Shown piece by piece: positions 1 to 5,042 of a stretch of 9,178 nucleotides of DNA. The notes below the pieces were generated by a model. That model did not search any database. It was given only the letters and a program-made list of their open reading frames with translations, and was not told the origin of the DNA. The DNA lies in NCBI GenBank assembly GCA_937901915.1, contig CALGUD010000121.1, positions 1 through 9,178 of the forward strand, read 5' to 3'. How positions within the stretch are numbered: position 1 is the first letter of the stretch; the number at the start of each line of letters is the position of its first letter. The position numbers were made by a program, and so were the translations under genes. The DNA is from an uncultured Flavobacteriaceae bacterium (lineage in GTDB: Bacteria; Bacteroidota; Bacteroidia; Flavobacteriales; Flavobacteriaceae).

Positions 1-2
1 AG

Positions 3-128
3 AAATTGTCAAAAAATAATTTCAAGACAGACTTACGGATTTTAGGAGCTATCGGGGTTCCTACCGATGACGTATTTTATAAACGATTCAACAAACCCCA
101 AACTCCAAACCACAAACTGAATAACTAA
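3..128 (+). CDS. 3' end of an unidentified protein (partial, cut by window edge)
   Basis: One reading frame stays open from the window edge to TAA at 126-128 and gives the last 41 residues of a protein, including the stretch LRILGAIGVPTDDVFYKRF. I do not recognise the family. The other two forward frames are closed early. The last ten or so residues (KPQTPNHKLNN) are encoded by the A/C-rich low-complexity repeat that continues past the stop, so the native C-terminus may have been extended or replaced by repeat sequence. The gene is on the same strand as the following lactonase gene, 61 bases downstream, but nothing shows that they are co-transcribed. With so little sequence the call rests only on the open frame and protein-like composition. 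Confidence 0.5.
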   Translation, partial: KLSKNNFKTDLRILGAIGVPTDDVFYKRFNKPQTPNHKLNN

Positions 129-165
129 ATAACTGAATAACCCACTAACTTAATTAGTATCTTGC
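92..165. repeat. A/C-rich degenerate low-complexity repeat
   Basis: The stretch is built from variants of CAAACCCCAAACTCCAAACC followed by iterations of TGAATAAC / TAAATAAC. It covers the last codons of the upstream gene and most of the spacer before the lactonase gene. A similar composition occurs in inverted orientation at 8991-9060 (there read as GGTTTGGGGTTT and TTATTGGGTTATTGAG), and a shorter relative is at 7557-7573. Such tracts are common between flavobacterial genes. I assign no function. Confidence 0.6.
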
Positions 166-189
166 AATTTATAAACACTAACATATCAA

Positions 190-1353
190 ATGAATTTTTA
201 CAAAAACCAAACCCTCGTAATTATTACCGCCTTTTCCCTGATAAGCTGTAATCAAACCAAAAAAGAAAATCCGCAAACAGAAACAGAGCCTATGACAGAA
301 GAAATAGCAAAACCGGAAACTATAGAGCTTTTAGCAGGCACTTATACCGATGAATCCAGTAAAGGTATTTACCTGTTATCTTTTAATCCAGCCGATGGTA
401 CTTTGGAAAACAAAGGCCTGGTGGCCGAAACTGTAAGTCCGTCATATATGGATATCAGCAACAACAGGCAATTTGTGTTTGCCGTGAATGAAAATGACCC
501 GGGCACCGTGTCTTCATTTAAATGGAATGATGACCGGACAAAACTCAATCTTATTAATCAGCAATCCACTGAAGGCGCTCACCCTTGTTTTATAGAAATA
601 AACGGGAAAGAAAATCAACTTGCTGTTGCAAATTACAGTTCCGGGAATATTGCCGTTTATTCCGTTGATGATAATGGCAGTATTGGTGCATCGCCCGAAG
701 TTCGAAAACATGAAGGAAGCGGGCCTGTAATGCCCAATCAGAAAAGTGCACATGCACATTGTTCAAAATTTGATGCCAATGGTAAATTTTTGTATGTAGC
801 CGACCTGGGGATTGATGAAATCGTAGCGTATCCTCTTGATGAAAAGGGAAAACCCGGAGAAAAGCAAACCGCTTTAGCGTTGGATAAAGGCGACGGACCA
901 AGACATTTTATATTTCACCCTTCCAAAGACATGCTTTTTATAATTAATGAACTATCAGGCTCAGTTGTATCGGCAAAAATGAATCATGAAACAGGCTTGT
1001 TAGAACGTATTGATAAAAAAAGCACCCTGCCTGAAGATTACACCGGCACCAATGCATGCGCAGATATTCATATAACCTCAAATGGCAGGTTTTTATACGC
1101 ATCAAACCGCGGACATAACAGTATTGCTGTTTTTAAAGTAGCAGAAGACGGCACTCTTGAAAAAATTGCCAACGAACCTGTACAAGGTGAATGGCCACGT
1201 AATTTTGCATTGTCTCCGGATGAAAAACATTTGTTAGTCGCAAACAAAGACACTGATAACATTACTGTTTTCAGGATAGACCCTGAAACCGGATTGCTTA
1301 CGTATACAGGTAACCAGGTTTCCGTATCAAAACCGGTGTGTTTGAAATTTTAA
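190..1353 (+). CDS. Lipoprotein, lactonase family seven-bladed beta-propeller (YbhE/Pgl-like)
   Basis: The 387-residue product matches the lactonase beta-propeller family (Pfam lactonase, 6-phosphogluconolactonase YbhE type). Recurrent blade motifs are visible: LLAGTYT...GIYLLSF (47-65), SPSYMDIS...FVFAVNE (83-101), GAHPCFIEI...LAVANYSSGNIAVYSV (129-159), HAHCSKFD..GKFLYVADLG (188-207), GPRHFIFHPS...LFIINELSGSV (236-259), ACADIHIT..GRFLYASNRGHNSIAVF (289-315) and WPRNFALSPDEKHLLVANKDTDNITVF (335-361). Family members such as E. coli Pgl hydrolyse 6-phosphogluconolactone in the cytoplasm. This one instead starts with a type II signal peptide ending in LISC (Cys20) and a polar linker to about residue 45, so it should be a lipid-anchored envelope protein. 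Its substrate is probably not 6-phosphogluconolactone; other sugar lactones or a non-enzymatic role are possible. The ATG at 190 is chosen because it gives the complete signal peptide. The fold is secure, the substrate unknown. Confidence 0.9.
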   Translation: MNFYKNQTLVIITAFSLISCNQTKKENPQTETEPMTEEIAKPETIELLAGTYTDESSKGIYLLSFNPADGTLENKGLVAETVSPSYMDISNNRQFVFAVNENDPGTVSSFKWNDDRTKLNLINQQSTEGAHPCFIEINGKENQLAVANYSSGNIAVYSVDDNGSIGASPEVRKHEGSGPVMPNQKSAHAHCSKFDANGKFLYVADLGIDEIVAYPLDEKGKPGEKQTALALDKGDGPRHFIFHPSKDMLFIINELSGSVVSAKMNHETGLLERIDKKSTLPEDYTGTNACADIHITSNGRFLYASNRGHNSIAVFKVAEDGTLEKIANEPVQGEWPRNFALSPDEKHLLVANKDTDNITVFRIDPETGLLTYTGNQVSVSKPVCLKF

Positions 1354-1367
1354 CAGAAGAAGCAGTC

Positions 1368-1393
1368 ATCGAAAAAAATGGTTTTTTAACGAT
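1368..1393 (+). terminator. Weak A/T hairpin after the lactonase gene
   Basis: ATCG (1368-1371) pairs with CGAT (1390-1393), enclosing an A6/T6 stem (from 1372; 1382-1387) around a short loop. The T run is the 3' arm itself. It lies 15 bases after the lactonase stop. The helix is nearly all A-T with a two-base bulge and no further T tract, so termination here is only possible. Confidence 0.25.
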
Positions 1394-1398
1394 TTCGG

Positions 1399-1430
1399 TT
1401 GGAATTGTTATTTTTTTAAACCAATCTTTG
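1399..1430 (+). promoter_or_regulatory. Bacteroidota-type promoter for the leader-ORF unit
   Basis: TTG at 1399-1401, a 21-base spacer, and AATCTTTG at 1423-1430. The second element is one base off the Bacteroidota -7 consensus TAnnTTTG. Transcription would begin near 1436-1440, about 30 bases before a 25-codon ORF. The gap between flanking genes, the element match and a terminator 140-170 bases downstream support it together. There is no experimental evidence. Confidence 0.45.
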
Positions 1431-1468
1431 CCCCCGATTTAAAAAACAGATTTAAAAACTTAAGTAAA

Positions 1469-1546
1469 ATGAAAATGGTAAGTACACCTAAAAATCACAT
1501 AACAGGATTTTCCTTTCGTATTTTACTTCGGGTCTCCGACTATTAA
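1469..1546 (+). CDS. Putative 25-residue leader peptide / small ORF
   Basis: The ORF runs from ATG at 1469 (a second in-frame ATG is at 1475) to TAA at 1544-1546. The peptide begins MKMVSTPKN and ends RILLRVSDY, with two Phe codons close together (1508-1516) and an Ile-Leu-Leu run. It has no run of a single amino acid that would name the sensed substrate. It sits between a candidate promoter (1399-1430) and a strong intrinsic terminator (1572-1603). Its codons 19-23 contain TTACTTCGGG (1523-1532), an exact copy of sequence in the terminator 3' arm (1584-1593). This position suggests a translated attenuator leader. It could instead be a real micropeptide gene, or a chance ORF inside a non-coding RNA. 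No family is recognised. Confidence 0.4.
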   Translation: MKMVSTPKNHITGFSFRILLRVSDY

Positions 1547-1571
1547 AAGTTTAAAACTTCACTATATAACG

Positions 1572-1603
1572 AGCCCGGAGAAATTACTTCGGGCTTATTT
1601 TTT
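1572..1603 (+). terminator. Intrinsic terminator with possible attenuator role
   Basis: AGCCCGGAG (1572-1580) pairs with CTTCGGGCT (1587-1595) as a 9-bp stem with one G-T pair, around the loop AAATTA. TATTTTTTT follows at once. This is a textbook intrinsic terminator. The 5' arm can also pair with CTTCGGGTCT at 1526-1535 (one bulged T), giving a mutually exclusive structure. It lies 140 bases before the gene at 1743, and too far from the lactonase gene to be its simple end. Confidence 0.8.
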
Positions 1604-1655
1604 ACCACATTTTTAAGAATTTACTGGTAAGTCAAAAAGCCACAGGAATATTCAT

Positions 1656-1677
1656 AATCCTTCGTGGGAGAAGGATT
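1656..1677 (+). promoter_or_regulatory. Hairpin in the upstream region of the 1743 gene
   Basis: AATCCTTC (1656-1663) and GAAGGATT (1670-1677) form a perfect 8-bp stem around the loop GTGGGA. A further TCAT/ATGA pairing is possible across a three-base bulge. No T tract follows, so it is not a terminator. A small second hairpin, GGTT-ATTTG-AACC, is at 1692-1704. Both lie in the 5' region of the unidentified gene at 1743. It could be an mRNA leader structure or a protein-binding dyad. Confidence 0.4.
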
Positions 1678-1742
1678 GATATGATCCCTCCGGTTATTTG
1701 AACCAAGTGTATTGCTTTTTACAAAATTAAAACGAAACAAAG

Positions 1743-2207
1743 ATGAAAAGGACTAAAATCAATGTAGGTTTATTGAATCTGGTTGTAAACAACAGGTTCA
1801 TAATATACAGCCTTTCAAAAAACATCCTGGTTCAGGTAACTTCTGAGACAGTATTAAAAAACAGGGCTATAGAAGAATTCATTACCGTAATGGATATGAT
1901 AAATGCTGATTTTGACTTTGCTTTAAACAAAGAAATTCTTAGGAATTTAGGAGAAATAAGTATGAACGAATTCTTGAAACTGTTCTTAATTTCTGTTGTA
2001 ATCAGTGATAACTTAGTGAGCAATGTATGTGAAAATAAATACAGAGGCTCTGTGAACATGAAAACTACAAACGATAACGGCGTTTTAGTAACTTTAAATG
2101 ATGTTTCTGATAAAAGGTGCTGGTCTACTCTTGAGAATTATTTTTTAAGGAGTATGGATAAGAATTCCATCCCAGGCTTTCGTCAGGGGCATCTTTTGTA
2201 TGTATAG
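1743..2207 (+). CDS. Hypothetical protein, 154 residues, no recognised family
   Basis: I cannot assign this protein. The frame is open for 154 codons in AT-rich DNA, begins with ATG behind an A-rich leader, and is followed 8 bases later by a terminator-like hairpin, so it is probably a real gene. It has no signal peptide. The N-terminal 35 residues look beta-rich (KINVGLLNLVV, FIIYSL, ILVQVTS). Residues 40-92 are helical and amphipathic, ending in a hydrophobic segment FLKLFLISVVISDNLV (77-92) that is short for a membrane span. Residues 101-120 again look beta-like. Only two cysteines are present (96, 126) and there is no obvious catalytic motif. No clear promoter stands directly before it, so transcription may depend on read-through of the terminator at 1572-1603. 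It is an orphan gene between unrelated neighbours; a lineage-restricted or recently acquired gene is possible. Confidence 0.6.
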   Translation: MKRTKINVGLLNLVVNNRFIIYSLSKNILVQVTSETVLKNRAIEEFITVMDMINADFDFALNKEILRNLGEISMNEFLKLFLISVVISDNLVSNVCENKYRGSVNMKTTNDNGVLVTLNDVSDKRCWSTLENYFLRSMDKNSIPGFRQGHLLYV

Positions 2208-2214
2208 TTTAAAG

Positions 2215-2252
2215 AAGGTTCAGGCTCCTTTAATCGAAGGGGCCAGGCCTTT
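2215..2252 (+). terminator. Terminator-like hairpin after the 1743 gene
   Basis: GGCTCCTT (2223-2230) pairs with AAGGGGCC (2237-2244) around the loop TAATCG. The helix extends outward with mismatches to AAGG/CCTT (2215-2218, 2249-2252). It starts 7 bases after the stop codon. The following TTTAAAATCTTC is only a poor T tract, so the hairpin is clear but its efficiency is uncertain. Confidence 0.5.
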
Positions 2253-2288
2253 AAAATCTTCAAAAAACTAAACACACTGATTTAAAGA

Positions 2289-2317
2289 TTGTTATATCAA
2301 ATATTTTAATACATTTA
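2289..2317 (+). promoter_or_regulatory. Candidate promoter of the TerB-like gene
   Basis: TTG at 2289-2291, an 18-base spacer, and TACATTTA at 2310-2317, which differs from the Bacteroidota -7 consensus TAnnTTTG only at the last base. It leaves a leader of about 25 bases before the ATG at 2347. The terminator-like hairpin just upstream favours an independent start here. Confidence 0.4.
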
Positions 2318-2346
2318 CAAAAAACCAAATCTTAAAATCCATACTT

Positions 2347-3027
2347 ATGTTTCTTATATTCGGTACCCGTGGACTCAAACATTCCGTAAGCGACAGTCCT
2401 GCATTGAATAATTCCTGTCCAAATTGTAATAATGGAAATCTTATAAATAAATTATATCGCAGGTGGTTTACCTTATTTTTTATCCCTGTAATTCCGCTGG
2501 ATGTTATTGACCGTTTTTATGAATGCGATAAATGTTCCAGTGCCTATAATGAAAAAATCAAAACCCTGCTCCAACAGTCAAAAGCAGAGGTTGAAAACGC
2601 ACAAAAGGAAGCAAAACTTATTTATGGCAAGGCACTGATAGCCTCAATGACTCATATGTCAATAATTGACGGCGATTTTGCGCCTCAGGAAGAACGTGAA
2701 ATCATGGATGCAATAAAAAATCATTCAGACGTTGAATCGATACTCATGGAGGTTTTTGAAAATGTAAGGCGAAATGGTAATAAAGACAATCAGGTTTTTA
2801 ATTTTCTAAATGAAGCCAGAAACAAACTATCGTCTGAAACCCTTATTAATTTACTGGCACAAGCAGCCGTTGTATTATTGGCCGACGGTAAAATTGAACA
2901 GGAAGAAGAAAACCTGATGAAAGAATATTTAATTGCCTGCGGACTTCCAAAAGAAATGTATTCTACCCTTATAGAAAAACTTAAATCAAAACCCCTAACC
3001 AAATTCGGGAAAGAACAAATGAATTAG
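2347..3027 (+). CDS. Zinc-ribbon and TerB-like domain protein
   Basis: A 226-residue cytosolic protein in two parts. Residues 1-70 form a small zinc ribbon: MFLIFGTRG opening, CPNC at 24-27, a hydrophobic RRWFTLFFIPVIPL segment (38-51), then CDKC at 60-63. This layout is known from zinc-ribbon proteins of the YkvC-like kind. A short charged helix (70-92) links to an all-helical TerB-like region. There the acidic signature appears twice: DGDFAPQEEREI (108-119) and DGKIEQEEENL (180-190), each followed by a helix. TerB-like domains are named for tellurite-resistance TerB and are thought to bind metal, but most fusions are uncharacterised and no other ter genes are nearby. Tellurite resistance should therefore not be inferred. 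The gene stands alone with its own candidate promoter; a spurious ORF in repeat DNA follows it. The domain call is firm, the role unknown. Confidence 0.8.
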   Translation: MFLIFGTRGLKHSVSDSPALNNSCPNCNNGNLINKLYRRWFTLFFIPVIPLDVIDRFYECDKCSSAYNEKIKTLLQQSKAEVENAQKEAKLIYGKALIASMTHMSIIDGDFAPQEEREIMDAIKNHSDVESILMEVFENVRRNGNKDNQVFNFLNEARNKLSSETLINLLAQAAVVLLADGKIEQEEENLMKEYLIACGLPKEMYSTLIEKLKSKPLTKFGKEQMN

Positions 3028-3056
3028 ATGGAATATATTATTGTTGAATTGTGGAA

Positions 3057-3084
3057 GCCCCCTCTAACTCCCCCTAAGGGGGAG
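3057..3084. repeat. CCCCCT/AGGGGG palindromic intergenic repeat
   Basis: GCCCCCTCTAA leads into CTCCCCC (3068-3074), TAA, GGGGGAG (3078-3084), a 7-bp perfect inverted repeat. Motifs of this form are scattered through intergenic DNA of many Bacteroidota genomes. Its GC content contrasts sharply with the AT-rich surroundings. No T tract follows, so I do not call it a terminator. Confidence 0.6.
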
Positions 3085-3112
3085 AATTGTTCAGAAAATG
3101 TGGTTATTCTTG

Positions 3113-3133
3113 TTAAACTCCTTCAGAGTTTAA
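3113..3133. other. 8-bp inverted repeat downstream of the TerB-like gene
   Basis: TTAAACTC (3113-3120) and GAGTTTAA (3126-3133) pair perfectly around CTTCA. On the plus strand the hairpin is followed by A residues rather than T, so it lacks the form of a plus-strand intrinsic terminator. It adjoins the minus-strand T tract of the putative ribE terminator. Confidence 0.35.
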
Positions 3134-3173
3134 AAAAATATAAGGAATTGATTTTTTGGGATTTAATTTCCTC
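3132..3173 (-). terminator. Putative ribE terminator
   Basis: Read on the minus strand, GAGGAAATT pairs with AATTCCTT (8 pairs, one bulged A, about a 15-base loop). ATATTTTTTT follows (plus-strand A run at 3132-3138). It is about 70 bases beyond the ribE stop and is the only hairpin with a T tract in the right orientation there. The stem is mostly A-T. Confidence 0.4.
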
Positions 3174-3204
3174 ACATCCTACACCAGTCATCCGACCTCT
3201 AACC

Positions 3205-3236
3205 AATTCATCATTCTGAATTCTGAATTCATCATT
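3205..3236. repeat. AATTCATCATT / CTGAATT short repeats
   Basis: AATTCATCATT occurs at 3205-3215 and again at 3226-3236, separated by CTGAATTCTG, so the unit CTGAATT is also in tandem. This is another low-complexity form typical of flavobacterial intergenic DNA. It ends just before the ribE stop codon. Confidence 0.55.
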
Positions 3237-3241
3237 GGCCT

Positions 3242-3832
3242 TCATTTATAGGCTCCTGCCAGCCTGCTCACATACTTCCCTATCACATCAAATTCAAGAT
3301 TCACAATAGTTCCTACTTCATAATCTTTAAAACGGGTATTTTCATATGTATATGGAATAATTGCAACACTAAAGCTGTTGTTTTTAGAATCAACAACAGT
3401 TAAACTGGTGCCATCAATAGTTATGGAGCCTTTTTCTATAGTTACATTTCCCGGAGTTGCATCATACTCAAAAGTAAACCGCCAGCTTCCATTCTCATCT
3501 TTTATGTTGGTACAAATCCCCGTTTGGTCTACATGCCCCTGTACAATATGGCCGTCTAACCTATCTCCAAGCTTCATAGACCTCTCAATGTTTATTACTT
3601 CGCCTACTTTTAAAAAACCTATGTTGGTTTTAGCAATAGTTTCTTTAATAGCAGTTACGGTATATTCATTTTCATCAATAGCCACAACTGTTAAGCACAC
3701 TCCGTTATGAGCAATGCTTTGGTCAATCTTCAATTCCGGCGTTAATTTACTGGCTATTGTGAGATGAATATTTTCCTGATCATTGTCCAGTCTTATAACT
3801 TTTCCGAGTTCTTCTATTATTCCCGTAAACAT
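3242..3832 (-). CDS. ribE: Riboflavin synthase (alpha subunit type)
   Basis: Catalyses dismutation of two molecules of 6,7-dimethyl-8-ribityllumazine to riboflavin and 5-amino-6-ribitylaminouracil, the last step of vitamin B2 synthesis, as a cytosolic trimer. The 196 residues are the usual length and show the internally duplicated two-barrel fold. The first barrel begins MFTGIIEELG and carries SIAHNGVCLTVV (39-50, Cys46) and INIERSMKLGDRLDGHIVQGHVDQTG (80-105). The second carries GSITIDGTSLTVV (135-147) and ends near VIGKYVSRL (183-191). The MFTGIIE opening fixes the start. It is transcribed divergently from pdxA, with only 67 bases between the two starts. I see no long structured leader that could hold an FMN riboswitch. 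The symbol ribC is used in some systems for the same enzyme. No oddities. Confidence 0.97.
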   Translation of the reverse strand: MFTGIIEELGKVIRLDNDQENIHLTIASKLTPELKIDQSIAHNGVCLTVVAIDENEYTVTAIKETIAKTNIGFLKVGEVINIERSMKLGDRLDGHIVQGHVDQTGICTNIKDENGSWRFTFEYDATPGNVTIEKGSITIDGTSLTVVDSKNNSFSVAIIPYTYENTRFKDYEVGTIVNLEFDVIGKYVSRLAGAYK

Positions 3833-3838
3833 TTTAGC

Positions 3839-3846
3839 TAAATTTG
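3839..3846 (+). promoter_or_regulatory. -7 element of the pdxA promoter
   Basis: TAAATTTG matches the Bacteroidota -7 consensus TAnnTTTG exactly and lies 53 bases before the pdxA ATG. No exact TTG stands at the usual -33 distance, which would be inside the first ribE codons. It is one half of the dyad with the opposing element at 3849-3856. Confidence 0.5.
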
Positions 3847-3848
3847 TA

Positions 3849-3856
3849 CAAACCTA
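3849..3856 (-). promoter_or_regulatory. -7 element of the ribE promoter
   Basis: On the minus strand TAGGTTTG matches TAnnTTTG exactly, 16 bases before the ribE ATG. It would give a very short leader. No exact TTG at -33 is visible (GTTA stands near that distance). It faces the pdxA element across the palindrome TTTGTACAAA (3843-3852). Confidence 0.45.
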
Positions 3857-3899
3857 CTAAAAAAGATAAAGATAACCCATTCATTAAGTTCGGATTTAA

Positions 3900-4946
3900 A
3901 TGAGCAATGACATTAAAATAAAAGTCGGTATATCTATTGGCGACCTCAATGGTATAGGCTGTGAAATTATATTAAAAACTTTTGAAGACACAAGAATGCT
4001 GGAATTTTGCACCCCCATCATTTTTGCATCTACCAAAACAGTTTCTTTTCAGAATAAACATCTGAACCTTAATATTAATTACAACGGAATAAACCAGATC
4101 TCCGAAGCCATTGACGGAAAATTAAATGTTTTAAATGTCTGGAAAGAAACCCCTGCAATTGAATATGGCAAAGAGACAAAAGAAGGGGGTAAATATGCGT
4201 TTCTTTCTCTGAAAAGCGCCGTTGAATCCTTAAAAAAGAAAGAAGTTGATATTTTGGTGACAGCCCCTATTAATAAGCACAATATTCAATCGGAAGAATT
4301 TAAATTTCCGGGCCATACCGATTACCTGGCACAGGAACTAAATGGTGAAGCTTTAATGTTTATGGTCAGCCCTGATTTAAAAGTAGGTTTGGTTACCGAC
4401 CATGTACCGGTTAAAGATATAAGCAGCTACATAACTCCTGAACTTATTGAAAAAAAAGTAGATAAAATATATGAGTCCTTACAAAAGGATTTCGGGATAA
4501 GGAGGCCAAAAATTGCGGTGCTCGGCATCAATCCGCATACAGGTGATAACGGTGTAATAGGTAAGGAAGATGACGAGATATTAAGGCCAACGATTCATAA
4601 AATATATGAGAGTGGAAAATTAGTATATGGCCCCTATGCTGCCGACAGTTTTTTCGGGGCCGATAATTATAAAAAGTTTGATGCTGTTTTGGCTACATAC
4701 CATGACCAGGGTTTAATTCCTTTTAAGACACTTTCATTTGGGAGCGGGGTTAATTATACAGCAGGATTAAGCCGTGTACGCACCTCTCCCGACCATGGAA
4801 CTGCTTTTGAAATTGCTGGAAAAGGAGAAGCCGATCACAATTCTTTTAAAGAAGCATTGTTTTTAGGTATAAAGATTTTTAAAAAAAGAAAAGAGTATAA
4901 AAATATAACCAAAGACCCCCTGAAAAAGCTTTCGGCAAAAATTTAA
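3900..4946 (+). CDS. pdxA: 4-hydroxythreonine-4-phosphate dehydrogenase
   Basis: Oxidises 4-phosphohydroxy-L-threonine with NAD(P); the product decarboxylates to 3-amino-2-oxopropyl phosphate, the partner of deoxyxylulose phosphate in DXP-dependent pyridoxal phosphate synthesis. The 348 residues span the whole family length. Motifs in order: GISIGDLNGIGCE (10-22), TAPINKH (121-127), FPGHTDYLA (136-144), VTDHVP with His168, GINPHTGDNG with His213, TYHDQGLIPFK with His268, and TSPDHGTAFEIAGKG (295-309). His168, His213 and His268 correspond to the metal-binding triad described in E. coli PdxA (166, 211, 266). GDLNGIG replaces the GDPAGIG of proteobacteria; I believe such variation is usual in Bacteroidota. 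pdxJ is not in the window. The gene is the first of the rightward block and has its own promoter; yceD starts 96 bases after its stop. Confidence 0.97.
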   Translation: MSNDIKIKVGISIGDLNGIGCEIILKTFEDTRMLEFCTPIIFASTKTVSFQNKHLNLNINYNGINQISEAIDGKLNVLNVWKETPAIEYGKETKEGGKYAFLSLKSAVESLKKKEVDILVTAPINKHNIQSEEFKFPGHTDYLAQELNGEALMFMVSPDLKVGLVTDHVPVKDISSYITPELIEKKVDKIYESLQKDFGIRRPKIAVLGINPHTGDNGVIGKEDDEILRPTIHKIYESGKLVYGPYAADSFFGADNYKKFDAVLATYHDQGLIPFKTLSFGSGVNYTAGLSRVRTSPDHGTAFEIAGKGEADHNSFKEALFLGIKIFKKRKEYKNITKDPLKKLSAKI

Positions 4947-4989
4947 GAAAAAAAGCTGATATTATTATTATGGATGTCAATAAAAATAA

Positions 4990-4997
4990 TATCTTTG
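4990..4997 (+). promoter_or_regulatory. -7 element of the yceD-rpmF promoter
   Basis: TATCTTTG is an exact TAnnTTTG match and is followed by CACCC, a common context in flavobacterial promoters. A TTA stands 19 bases upstream where TTG is expected. The 95-base gap after pdxA and the 45-base leader fit an independent start for yceD and rpmF. Confidence 0.55.
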
Positions 4998-5042
4998 CAC
5001 CCGCCTTTTTCTTAAGGGAAATGGTTAAAAAACTGATGTTTA

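Noticed and set aside
590..901. Minus-strand ORF of 103 codons inside the lactonase gene
   Set aside because: It lies wholly opposite a well-supported propeller gene and shows no family features; the other minus-strand ORFs inside genes were dropped for the same reason.
1399..1603. 6S-like or other named RNA family
   Set aside because: The promoter-to-terminator length would allow a small RNA, but I cannot match the fold to a known family by eye, so I report only the ORF, terminator and duplicated arm.
1743..2207. Toxin-antitoxin or phage gene interpretation of the orphan gene
   Set aside because: No partner gene overlaps or adjoins it, and no integrase, transposase or tRNA-end attachment site is nearby.
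2347..3027. Tellurite resistance function
   Set aside because: Only the TerB-like acidic motifs support it; no other ter genes are present and such domains are widely reused.
3028..3219. 63-codon ORF starting right after the TerB-like gene
   Set aside because: Its translation (KPPLTPPKGEN and following) comes from the CCCCCT/AGGGGG palindrome and other intergenic repeats, and its composition is not protein-like.
3833..3899. FMN riboswitch upstream of ribE
   Set aside because: Only 67 bases separate ribE from pdxA, too little for the conserved multi-helix FMN aptamer, and no such pattern is seen.
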